From an uncultured Erysipelotrichaceae bacterium (lineage in GTDB: Bacteria > Bacillota_I > Bacilli_A > RF39 > UBA660): a stretch of DNA of 6,697 bases. The stretch covers positions 1-6,697 of the forward strand of contig CACXFY010000117.1 in the NCBI GenBank assembly GCA_902767005.1. The letters are read 5' to 3'. The notes under the pieces are model-generated. The model was not told where the DNA came from. It made no database searches and was given only the letters and a program-made list of their open reading frames with translations. Positions 1 to 6,111 of the stretch are shown piece by piece (the stretch's first letter is position 1; each line of letters opens with the position of its first letter). Position numbers and translations under genes: made by a program.

Positions 1-1
1 A

Positions 2-664
2 CTAGGTGGAGTAATAACTACAACTATATTATTAGTAGGATCAATATTGGTTATTATAGGTGCCATACACAGACTATTTAATCCTGTCGAAGTAAACTAT
101 AGTGGAATGATAATATTTGCTGTATTTGGGGTAATTATGAACTTTATAGCGGCATATGTAACAAGAAAAGGTGATTCTATCAACCAAAGATCGGTAAATC
201 TACATATGTTAGAAGATGTACTAGGCTGGATAATAGTTCTAGTAGGAGCTATTATCATGAATTTCACAGATATAAGTATAATAGATCCAATTATGAGTAT
301 TTGTGTATCTTCTTATATACTATTCCATGCATTCAAAAATTTAAAAGTGGTATTAGATATCTTTTTAGAAAAAACCCCAAAGGATATTGATATAGATGAA
401 CTAAAAAAACATATATTAAAAATTAAAGGAGTAGATGATATACATCATATTCATGTTTGGAGTATTGATGGATATAATAATTATGCAACAATGCATATTG
501 TAACAAAAGCTAAAGATATAAAGAAATTAAAAAAAGAGATAAGAGAAGAATTAGAAGAACATAATATTTGCCACTCTATATTGGAAACAGAAGATGAAGC
601 TTGTGATGATATAGATTGTCATATAAAAACAGAAACTCATATAGGTCATCATCACCATCATTAA
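2..664 (+). CDS. Cation diffusion facilitator (CDF) family metal transporter, 5'-truncated
   Basis: The reading frame is open from base 2, so the gene starts upstream of the window; 220 C-terminal residues are visible. The first methionine-like codon inside the frame (TTG at 47) lies within a membrane helix and is not the real start. The family exports Zn2+ or other divalent cations across the inner membrane in exchange for protons. Visible parts: the end of TM3, TM4, TM5 with the metal-site motif HxxxD (HMLED, H68 and D72 of the fragment), TM6 with a DP, then the cytoplasmic C-terminal domain with HIHVW (about 149-153) and late Cys/His residues. His rather than Asp in the TM5 site favours zinc over manganese by family rule. 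The protein ends in a His-rich tail, HIGHHHHH. The next gene begins 12 bases after the stop and is probably co-transcribed. The TM2 half of the metal site is outside the window. Confidence 0.92.
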   Translation, partial: LGGVITTTILLVGSILVIIGAIHRLFNPVEVNYSGMIIFAVFGVIMNFIAAYVTRKGDSINQRSVNLHMLEDVLGWIIVLVGAIIMNFTDISIIDPIMSICVSSYILFHAFKNLKVVLDIFLEKTPKDIDIDELKKHILKIKGVDDIHHIHVWSIDGYNNYATMHIVTKAKDIKKLKKEIREELEEHNICHSILETEDEACDDIDCHIKTETHIGHHHHH

Positions 665-671
665 AGGAGGT
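664..671 (+). promoter_or_regulatory. Strong ribosome binding site for the AMMECR1-fusion gene
   Basis: AAGGAGGT follows directly on the transporter stop codon and lies six bases before the ATG at 677. It is a near-perfect Shine-Dalgarno sequence and fixes this start. No terminator separates the two genes, so they are probably translated from one message. Confidence 0.8.
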
Positions 672-676
672 ATAAT

Positions 677-2062
677 ATGCCAATTATAGGAGCCTATACT
701 GTTCCTCATCCACCATTAATAGTACCAGATATAGGAAAAGGTGCTGAAGAACAAATAATTGAAACTACAAATGCATACAAACAAGTAGCAAAAGAAATAG
801 CAACCCTAAAACCAGAGACAATTATTATAACTAGTCCTCATACTGTATTATATGGTGACTATTTTCACATATCTCCTAATGATAATGCTTATGGAGACTT
901 CTCCAATTTTAATGCTAGTAATGTAAAATTCAACGAAGAATATGATACAGAATTAGTAAATGAAATAGAAAAGCTAGCAAATCAATATAATTTTCCTATG
1001 GGAACTTCACATGAAAGAGATAAAGCACTAGATCATGGAGTAATGGTACCATTATATTTTATAAGACAAGAACTACCAAAATGTAAAATAATAAGAGTAG
1101 GTTTATCAAGTTTACCATTAGTAGATAATTATAGAGCAGGAGAAATAATCCAAGAAGCCGTTAATAATTTAAATAAAAGAGTAGTCTTTGTAGCAAGTGG
1201 CGACTTATCACATAAACTACAAACATATGGACCATATGGTTTTATTGATGAAGGACCAATTTATGATGAACAAATTATGAAAACATTAAGTACTGGTGCT
1301 TTTAACGAATTATTAGAATATAAAGAATCTTTTTTAGATAAAGCAGCCGAATGTGGCCATAGATCATTCACAATAATGGCTGGTGCTCTAGATGGAATAG
1401 AAGTAGAGAGTAAACAACTATCTCATCAAGATATAACTGGAGTAGGTTATGGTATCTGTACTTTTTATCCACAAGGAGAAAATACAAATAGAAAATTTAG
1501 AGAATTGTATTTAGAAAAAGAAAGAAAAAGACTAGAAAATAAAGCTAATAATAGTAATGACTATATAAAATTAGCATATAAGACTATTAATAAATATATA
1601 AAAGATAAAGAGGTATTAAAAGTACCAAATGATATAAATAAAGAACTATTAGATAATCAAAAGGGTGTCTTTGTCACATTAAATAAATTTGATCAATTAC
1701 GTGGATGTATTGGTACCTTTTTACCTACACGTGATAATATTGCTGAAGAAATAATTAGTAATTCTATTTCCTCAGCCACTAGTGATTATCGCTTTAATAA
1801 AGTAACAGAAGACGAACTACCATATTTAGATATAAGTGTTTATTTATTAAATGAACCAGAACATATAGATGATCAGAATGAATTAGACCCTAAAAAGTAT
1901 GGCGTAATAGTATCATCTGGCTATAAAAGAGGTCTCTTACTTCCAGACTTAGATGGAATAGATACCATAGAGGAACAATTAAGAATAGCTAAAAATAAAG
2001 GCAATATAACTGATTCTGATGAAATACAACTAGAAAGATTTACAGTAACTAAATATGAATAG
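677..2062 (+). CDS. amrA: AmmeMemoRadiSam-type fusion: LigB-like extradiol dioxygenase domain plus AMMECR1 domain
   Basis: This 461-residue protein has two domains. Residues about 1-265 match the class III extradiol dioxygenase B-subunit-like fold found fused to AMMECR1: PHPP with H11, SPH with H55, DHG with H120, GDLSH with H179, and ECGHRS with E225. By analogy with LigB (Fe ligands His12, His61, Glu242; catalytic His195), H11, H55, E225 and H179 look like a complete metal and catalytic set; this mapping was done by eye. A charged linker (about 270-295) leads to an AMMECR1 domain (about 295-461) with its signature LRGCIG at 341-346. The architecture is known in Bacillota and is annotated as AmmeMemoRadiSam system protein A; its substrate is unknown. 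The usual radical-SAM partner does not follow: the next gene is a PAP2 phosphatase. The protein has no signal peptide and is predicted cytosolic. The gene symbol follows database naming of the AMMECR1 part and is tentative. Confidence 0.9.
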   Translation: MPIIGAYTVPHPPLIVPDIGKGAEEQIIETTNAYKQVAKEIATLKPETIIITSPHTVLYGDYFHISPNDNAYGDFSNFNASNVKFNEEYDTELVNEIEKLANQYNFPMGTSHERDKALDHGVMVPLYFIRQELPKCKIIRVGLSSLPLVDNYRAGEIIQEAVNNLNKRVVFVASGDLSHKLQTYGPYGFIDEGPIYDEQIMKTLSTGAFNELLEYKESFLDKAAECGHRSFTIMAGALDGIEVESKQLSHQDITGVGYGICTFYPQGENTNRKFRELYLEKERKRLENKANNSNDYIKLAYKTINKYIKDKEVLKVPNDINKELLDNQKGVFVTLNKFDQLRGCIGTFLPTRDNIAEEIISNSISSATSDYRFNKVTEDELPYLDISVYLLNEPEHIDDQNELDPKKYGVIVSSGYKRGLLLPDLDGIDTIEEQLRIAKNKGNITDSDEIQLERFTVTKYE

Positions 2063-2068
2063 TATAAT
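2039..2068 (+). promoter_or_regulatory. Probable sigma-A promoter for the PAP2 gene
   Basis: TTTACA (2039-2044, one mismatch to TTGACA) lies 18 bases before a perfect TATAAT (2063-2068). The -35 box and most of the spacer sit in the last codons of the upstream gene. Transcription would start near 2075, giving a leader of about 14 bases that contains the ribosome site at 2077-2082. Such a start would exclude the ATG at 2071. AT-rich DNA produces chance TATAAT boxes, but the spacing and the agreement with the ribosome site make this one credible. Confidence 0.55.
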
Positions 2069-2076
2069 AAATGAAA

Positions 2077-2082
2077 AGAGGT
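2077..2082 (+). promoter_or_regulatory. Ribosome binding site deciding the PAP2 start
   Basis: AGAGGT lies six bases before the ATG at 2089. It falls inside the reading frame if the earlier ATG at 2071 is used, and that ATG has no purine-rich site in front of it. The start at 2089 is therefore preferred. Confidence 0.65.
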
Positions 2083-2088
2083 AAGAAT

Positions 2089-2730
2089 ATGAAAAATAAA
2101 AAAACACTAGTAGCCATATCATTATTTATATTAGTAATACTATATATATTATTAATAAAATTTGTCGATGTTAAAAGTATTGGTCCAGAAAACACAGAAG
2201 TTGGTTTAGCAACAATAAATAATTTTTTTCACAATATGTTACCATATAATGAGACATTCTATAAAATATCAAAATATTTAGGATATTTATCATTCCTATT
2301 AATTGGTTTCTATGGCTGTATTGGACTATATCAATTAATAAAAAATAAAAGTATAAAGAAAGTAGATAAAAAGATAATTATGTTAGGTTTCTTCTATGTC
2401 ATAGTATTAATAACATACTTCTTCTTTGAAAAAGTCCAAATTAATTATCGACCAGTTATCTTAGATGAAGGATTAGAAGCATCTTTCCCATCATCACATA
2501 CTATGTTAGCTTTATGTGTTTGCTTGTCAGCACTTATAATGAATAATTATATTAAGTTTAAAAAGAATCCAAAGAAGATATTTAATATAGGAATTATATT
2601 ATTAATGGTATTAATAGTATTATCTAGATTCTTATCAGGAGTACATTGGTTTACTGATATAATAGGTGGAATAATTATTTCTATATTCTTAGTCTATATA
2701 TTTTATATAAGTATAAAAAAAGATGAATAG
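2089..2730 (+). CDS. Membrane PAP2-family lipid phosphatase
   Basis: This 213-residue integral membrane protein is of the type-2 phosphatidic acid phosphatase superfamily, which hydrolyses phosphate or pyrophosphate from lipid carriers such as phosphatidic acid, phosphatidylglycerol phosphate or undecaprenyl pyrophosphate. All three active-site motifs are visible: KVQINYRP (K115, R121, P122; one residue shorter between K and RP than the textbook KX6RP), PSSH (P134-H137), and SRFLSGVHWFTD (S179, R180, H186, D190). H186 would be the nucleophile and H137 the acid. Hydrophobic helices lie at about 5-24, 62-84, 97-113, 139-152, 166-182 and 187-209. The start at 2089 is chosen over the in-frame ATG at 2071 because of the ribosome site between them. 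The substrate cannot be told from sequence; a role in recycling cell-envelope lipid carrier or in phospholipid metabolism is inference. The gene faces the transglutaminase gene tail to tail. Confidence 0.9.
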   Translation: MKNKKTLVAISLFILVILYILLIKFVDVKSIGPENTEVGLATINNFFHNMLPYNETFYKISKYLGYLSFLLIGFYGCIGLYQLIKNKSIKKVDKKIIMLGFFYVIVLITYFFFEKVQINYRPVILDEGLEASFPSSHTMLALCVCLSALIMNNYIKFKKNPKKIFNIGIILLMVLIVLSRFLSGVHWFTDIIGGIIISIFLVYIFYISIKKDE

Positions 2731-2751
2731 TTAAATTCATCTTTTTATTTT
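2717..2751. terminator. Bidirectional intrinsic terminator between converging genes
   Basis: A perfect 12-bp stem (2717-2728 paired with 2735-2746, arms AAAAAGATGAAT and ATTCATCTTTTT) closes a six-base loop, AGTTAA. On the plus strand the stem runs into CTTTTTATTTT; on the minus strand it runs into CTTTTTTTAT. Both directions thus have a U-rich tail. The last codons and stop of the PAP2 gene form the left arm, and the stop of the transglutaminase gene lies at the right arm's end, so the terminator is largely built into coding sequence. The stem is AT-rich and weak in GC, which is normal for this base composition. Confidence 0.8.
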
Positions 2752-3608
2752 AAATCAAATAAACTTTTTAAAGTAGTTTCTTCAATCTTAGGATATAATT
2801 CTGGGAAATAATGATCTATTACTCCAGTAGTAGTATCCCCAAGTCCTTCATAATAATATTTACTGCTTTTATCTCTAAAACTAGAACCATAAGTAGCATC
2901 GAATATATACCATTTTTTATCGTATTCAACATAATTCCACATATGCTGACTATCAAGTGCTAACATCGAATTAATTCCAACGTTTTGTAATAATATTTGA
3001 GAAGCTTTAGCAAATCCAGCACATACTGAACTTCCTCCAGTAAAGAAACTATATGCTGATTGATTAGATTTAGCAGCTGTAAACAACTTATCATAATTAT
3101 GACTAGCTACATAATTATAAACAAATATTATTTTTTCTTTATCACTCATATTTTTAGTTTCTTTTTTTACTATATCAATTTCTCTCTCAATTCTTTTAGT
3201 AGCAAGTAAAGTCCTAATCTTACCAATATTAGCCATAGATCGACACTTTAATCTATTATTTTGATAAGTACAATAATCTAGACCAACAAAGCTAATTAAC
3301 TCTGGATGATCTAAATAAACAGCTGAATAGGCAGCATTAAAACTATCACTACAATTCTCATTACACACCATATTTATTTCTAACTTATCATTTTTACTAG
3401 TATCAATTATTTCTTCATATAGTCTTTTACCATCATATGATAATTCACTCTTAAATAATTCATTACTATAATATAAGTCATTAATATAAGCTCCATTACT
3501 CTTATAACTCTTAGTAACCTTTTCATTACCTTCAACTGGTCTTAAATAAAAATTAAAAGCAACAAATCCTATTACTAATACAAAATATAATATTACTCTC
3601 TTATGCAT
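2745..3608 (-). CDS. Membrane-anchored transglutaminase-like (cysteine protease fold) protein
   Basis: This 287-residue protein has an N-terminal membrane helix or uncleaved signal anchor at about 5-22 (VILYFVLVIGFVAFNF), preceded by HKR, so the body should lie outside the membrane. Residues about 150-245 form a transglutaminase-like core: C196 in SSVCAGFAKA, H222 in QHMWNYVE and D237 in WYIFDATYG make an intact Cys-His-Asp triad. Proteins of this type may cross-link, cleave or amidate proteins or peptidoglycan-linked peptides; the substrate is unknown. Four further cysteines (C82, C86, C113, C122) precede the core. The start at 3608 is preferred over the in-frame ATG at 3623 because AAGGTG (3615-3620) sits six bases ahead of it and the earlier ATG has no ribosome site. 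The gene overlaps the end of its upstream neighbour by 8 bases (3601-3608), implying a translationally coupled pair. Confidence 0.85.
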   Translation of the reverse strand: MHKRVILYFVLVIGFVAFNFYLRPVEGNEKVTKSYKSNGAYINDLYYSNELFKSELSYDGKRLYEEIIDTSKNDKLEINMVCNENCSDSFNAAYSAVYLDHPELISFVGLDYCTYQNNRLKCRSMANIGKIRTLLATKRIEREIDIVKKETKNMSDKEKIIFVYNYVASHNYDKLFTAAKSNQSAYSFFTGGSSVCAGFAKASQILLQNVGINSMLALDSQHMWNYVEYDKKWYIFDATYGSSFRDKSSKYYYEGLGDTTTGVIDHYFPELYPKIEETTLKSLFDLK

Positions 3609-4173
3609 TAGAATCACCTTCATAATAATAAATAACTTTATCTATGAATCTAAGACCAGGATACATAAACTTTTCATTAATAGTATTTAATTCTGTATAA
3701 ACATCTTCTCCTAATGCCGACTTAATCTCATCAAAAGACTTTTTAGATTGAAAATAAGAAAGATATTTAGATAATAAGTTTTGATCTAAAGGAGTATTCT
3801 CAATCATAGTATTAGTATGTAATAAAATACTTCTTCTCTTCAATAAACCTAACATCTCAAAATAACTAACCACAACAGCAATCTCATAATTACTAGTATT
3901 ATATTTATTTGCAATATCTAATAAATTAACAGAATTCATTTGTTCTATATTTAAATCTTGAAATAACTGAATTAAATTATCATAATTTAAATTAGTATTA
4001 AACCCATAAAATCTAGAATATAGAATATATGAATTAATATTAATAACCTTTTTAGCATTTTTTACCATCTTACTTTTACCATGTTTATTAGATATTTTAT
4101 CAAATACAATAAAGAATATTATATAAACAATAGTAAATATAACTATAAATATAGCAAATTCTTTAAGTCTCAT
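3601..4173 (-). CDS. Small membrane-anchored protein with possible winged-helix segment; function unknown
   Basis: I do not recognise this 190-residue protein. It has one strong N-terminal membrane helix (about 6-25, rich in Ile, Phe and Val), then a basic stretch, KHGKSKMVKNAKK (30-42), expected to stay in the cytoplasm. Residues about 82-115 (SVNLLDIANKYNTS... to LGLLKRRSI) read like a winged helix: a helix-turn-helix pattern followed by GLLKRR at the wing. A second short alpha segment lies at about 146-168 (SFDEIKSALGEDVYTELN). The ribosome site AGAGAGG (4180-4186) precedes the ATG with suitable spacing. The gene is first in a two-gene minus-strand operon, and its 3' end overlaps the transglutaminase start by 8 bases, so the two products probably work together. 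The winged-helix reading comes from pattern only and could be a protein-protein module rather than a DNA-binding one. Confidence 0.72.
   Translation of the reverse strand: MRLKEFAIFIVIFTIVYIIFFIVFDKISNKHGKSKMVKNAKKVININSYILYSRFYGFNTNLNYDNLIQLFQDLNIEQMNSVNLLDIANKYNTSNYEIAVVVSYFEMLGLLKRRSILLHTNTMIENTPLDQNLLSKYLSYFQSKKSFDEIKSALGEDVYTELNTINEKFMYPGLRFIDKVIYYYEGDSNA
3615..3620 (-). promoter_or_regulatory. Ribosome binding site deciding the transglutaminase start
   Basis: Read on the minus strand this is AAGGTG, six bases before the ATG at 3608. It lies inside the coding sequence of the upstream gene, consistent with coupled translation of the two minus-strand genes. Confidence 0.65.
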
Positions 4174-4197
4174 AAAAAACCTCTCTATTCTATATAT

Positions 4198-4226
4198 ATT
4201 TTATAAAAAATAAAAGAAATAGTAAA
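4198..4226 (-). promoter_or_regulatory. Probable promoter of the minus-strand operon
   Basis: Read on the minus strand, TTTACT (4221-4226) lies 17 bases before TAAAAT (4198-4203). These have two mismatches and one mismatch to the sigma-A consensus. Transcription would begin near 4191, just ahead of the ribosome site at 4180-4186. The region is nearly all A and T, so chance matches are likely and confidence is moderate. Confidence 0.45.
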
Positions 4227-4239
4227 TAACAAATTAATA

Positions 4240-4248
4240 TGATAAAAT
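4240..4248 (+). promoter_or_regulatory. Possible extended -10 promoter for the plus-strand trio
   Basis: TGATAAAAT fits an extended -10 box (TGn plus TATAAT with one mismatch). No convincing -35 is seen at 16-18 bases upstream. The predicted start near 4255 would leave only about nine leader bases, with GGTGAT (4255-4260) as the ribosome site right before the ATG at 4264. Together with the minus-strand promoter it makes a compact divergent control region in 4174-4263. Confidence 0.4.
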
Positions 4249-4263
4249 ATAAATGGTGATTAT

Positions 4264-5190
4264 ATGGACTTAAATGACAGAATTATAAATGAATTGTTTA
4301 ATATGTCAAAAAGAATAGTTGATAATGATTTAGCTATGTATAACTATAATAGTGATATTAAACATTTACTATATATAATTATTCCAGCATTTATTATTAA
4401 GTATAATATAAAGAATCAAAATAAAATAGTTAATACATTTAAAGAAGTACCAATAAAACTTAATAATAAAGAAGATAGGATTCATCAAGCCTATTACACA
4501 TCAATACCAAGTATATTAAACAATAAGATAAAAACTACTAAATATATTGCGATTAATCACTATAGTAATAAACCCCTAATAGAATTTATTGACAACATAA
4601 TACATGAATATAATCACGCAATTAATTCTATAATTAATGAAATAAAAATAACGAAAACAAATTTTAGTTTAAGAACTGGATTAACAAGAACAATATATCC
4701 AAAGAATAATATGAATAAGCCTTATAAAGATGATGCTTATATACTAGAAGAAATAATTAATACTAAACAAACAGAAGAAATAGTAAATATAATAAATAGT
4801 TTTAATAATTACAATATTAATGATCAAGAAATAGTAAATACATTGTATTCAGTAAATAATAGTATAAATAAATCATATAATTCTGGAGCTTATTACTTAC
4901 AAGCAACTATTTGTAAAGAATTAATGAATAATAAGACTTTAATTAGTGTCTTATCTAATAATCGATTTAATGGAAATATTGATGACATACCATATTTCTT
5001 TGATAACATAACAGGTATAGATAATAGTTATAATAAATTAATAAGTATACTACAAGAAACTATAAAAGAAGAAAGTGAGTATGCTAAAACAAAATGGTTT
5101 AAGAGTATTAAATTAAGTAAAATAAGAAGTCTTTATAAAGATGCTAAAAACATAATCGATACATTTAATGCTAATTATCATTTTAAATAA
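4264..5190 (+). CDS. Uncharacterised protein with HEYNH zincin-type metal-binding motif
   Basis: This 308-residue protein is unusually rich in Asn and Ile, with no signal peptide and no convincing membrane helix apart from a hydrophobic stretch at about 33-46 (KHLLYIIIPAFIIK). Residues 110-120 (DNIIHEYNHAI) hold a clear HExxH motif in a helix: H114 and H118 as zinc ligands and E115 as catalytic base. About 45 residues later, YILEEIINTKQTEEI (159-173) offers E162 or E163 as a third ligand, the spacing and helix expected of a gluzincin. This suggests a cytosolic zinc peptidase-like enzyme. Motif recognition is direct; catalytic activity and substrate are inference. The C-terminal third (about 200-308) is helical and rich in Lys and Glu, with no motif I know. 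The start has GGTGAT just upstream. It is first in a run of three plus-strand genes, nine bases ahead of the next. Confidence 0.75.
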   Translation: MDLNDRIINELFNMSKRIVDNDLAMYNYNSDIKHLLYIIIPAFIIKYNIKNQNKIVNTFKEVPIKLNNKEDRIHQAYYTSIPSILNNKIKTTKYIAINHYSNKPLIEFIDNIIHEYNHAINSIINEIKITKTNFSLRTGLTRTIYPKNNMNKPYKDDAYILEEIINTKQTEEIVNIINSFNNYNINDQEIVNTLYSVNNSINKSYNSGAYYLQATICKELMNNKTLISVLSNNRFNGNIDDIPYFFDNITGIDNSYNKLISILQETIKEESEYAKTKWFKSIKLSKIRSLYKDAKNIIDTFNANYHFK

Positions 5191-5199
5191 GGAGTAAAT

Positions 5200-6111
5200 A
5201 TGGATGATTTTTTTAAAGATTTAAGCAAGGAACAAGTAATAGCTTTAAAAGAACAAATAGAAAGATTTAAAAGTCTATCTAAACGTAAAACAAGACAGAT
5301 TATTCCTAAAGACGAACCAATATTTAAGAAAAATACATTAATTCATGGAACTAGTTTTAATATAGATATATTAAAAAGTATTTCTAAAAGTGGAATTGTA
5401 ACTGGTCAATATTTAGGAATAGAAGAAGATGGAGAAACATATTTTTGCGCTGATTTTCATAAAGTACCTGAAGATATGCTAATAAAAGAGTATAATAATA
5501 GATTTCCTTATAGAGATGGAAGATGTCCATTTGGAAATCTAGGAAAGAATACAATAGCTTTTATTATTAATGATGATCCAGAACTAGAAGAATTAAGAAA
5601 ATATGACTGCTATCAAGATAATACAGAAGAGTCTACTATAACAAAATCATTTGTAAATGAAAATGGGCTTCCTATAGAAAACAAAGAATTAGCATCTTCA
5701 ATTCTATTTGGCATACCAGCATCATTTATAAATGGAATAGTAGTAGGAGATAATGTAATAAATAGTAATAATATAAAAGCATTAAGAAGATTATTTCCAC
5801 AATGCTATCTTGTAAGAAATAATGGTCAAATAATTTGTAAACAAAATGATAAAGAAGAATTGATTGATTATAGAATAAAGTATTTAATAGAAACTATAGA
5901 TAAAGAAAATTTAGAAAAAGAAATAAAATCATTGCATAGTACAATAAACAATAAAGAAAAAGAAATAGAAAAATTATGGATAGCAATATCAAAGTTACCA
6001 CAAGAAGAAATAGCCAAAGTATATGAAACAATAGGTTGGCAAGGAGATTACATGATGTTTGCTAGCCAGTTACAAGAAAAATATAAAGTAGAAGGAGAAA
6101 AGAAAAGATGA
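5200..6111 (+). CDS. Uncharacterised protein with HGT motif and C-terminal coiled coil
   Basis: This 303-residue soluble protein belongs to no family I can name with confidence. Order of parts: a charged helical N-terminus (about 1-35); a core at about 44-185 beginning NTLIHGTSFN (H49, G50, T51) and followed by an ILKSISKSGI helix, GETYFCADFH (78-87) and KELASSILFGIPASFING (162-179); then a Lys/Glu-rich coiled coil (about 216-260) and a short helical tail. An early xLxHGT strand, then helix-plus-Gly, then a YFxA strand recalls ADP-ribosyltransferase-like folds (H49, Y81, and perhaps E163 as an H-Y-E set), but this is a weak pattern argument. The SD, AAGGAG (5189-5194), overlaps the previous stop. 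The TGA stop overlaps the next ATG (ATGA, 6108-6111), indicating translational coupling with the DUF362 gene. Confidence 0.7.
   Translation: MDDFFKDLSKEQVIALKEQIERFKSLSKRKTRQIIPKDEPIFKKNTLIHGTSFNIDILKSISKSGIVTGQYLGIEEDGETYFCADFHKVPEDMLIKEYNNRFPYRDGRCPFGNLGKNTIAFIINDDPELEELRKYDCYQDNTEESTITKSFVNENGLPIENKELASSILFGIPASFINGIVVGDNVINSNNIKALRRLFPQCYLVRNNGQIICKQNDKEELIDYRIKYLIETIDKENLEKEIKSLHSTINNKEKEIEKLWIAISKLPQEEIAKVYETIGWQGDYMMFASQLQEKYKVEGEKKR

Noticed and set aside
47..49. TTG as a start codon of the transporter
   Set aside because: The frame is open to base 2 and encodes membrane-helix sequence typical of the family upstream of this codon, with no ribosome site in front of it.
671..676. TATAAT just before the ATG of the AMMECR1 fusion gene
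   Set aside because: It falls between the Shine-Dalgarno sequence and the start codon, so transcription from it would begin inside the gene. It is most likely chance.
6109..6111. TGA read as tryptophan (Mycoplasma-type code)
   Set aside because: Tryptophan is TGG in the genes here, no gene needs an internal TGA, and this TGA sits in a typical ATGA coupling with a good ribosome site for the next gene.
4264..6111. Toxin-antitoxin or phage-defence module
   Set aside because: The proteins are about 300 residues each, no toxin, nuclease or NADase motif is clear beyond the weak HGT resemblance, and the downstream DUF362 gene looks like a housekeeping gene. There are no mobile-element marks nearby.
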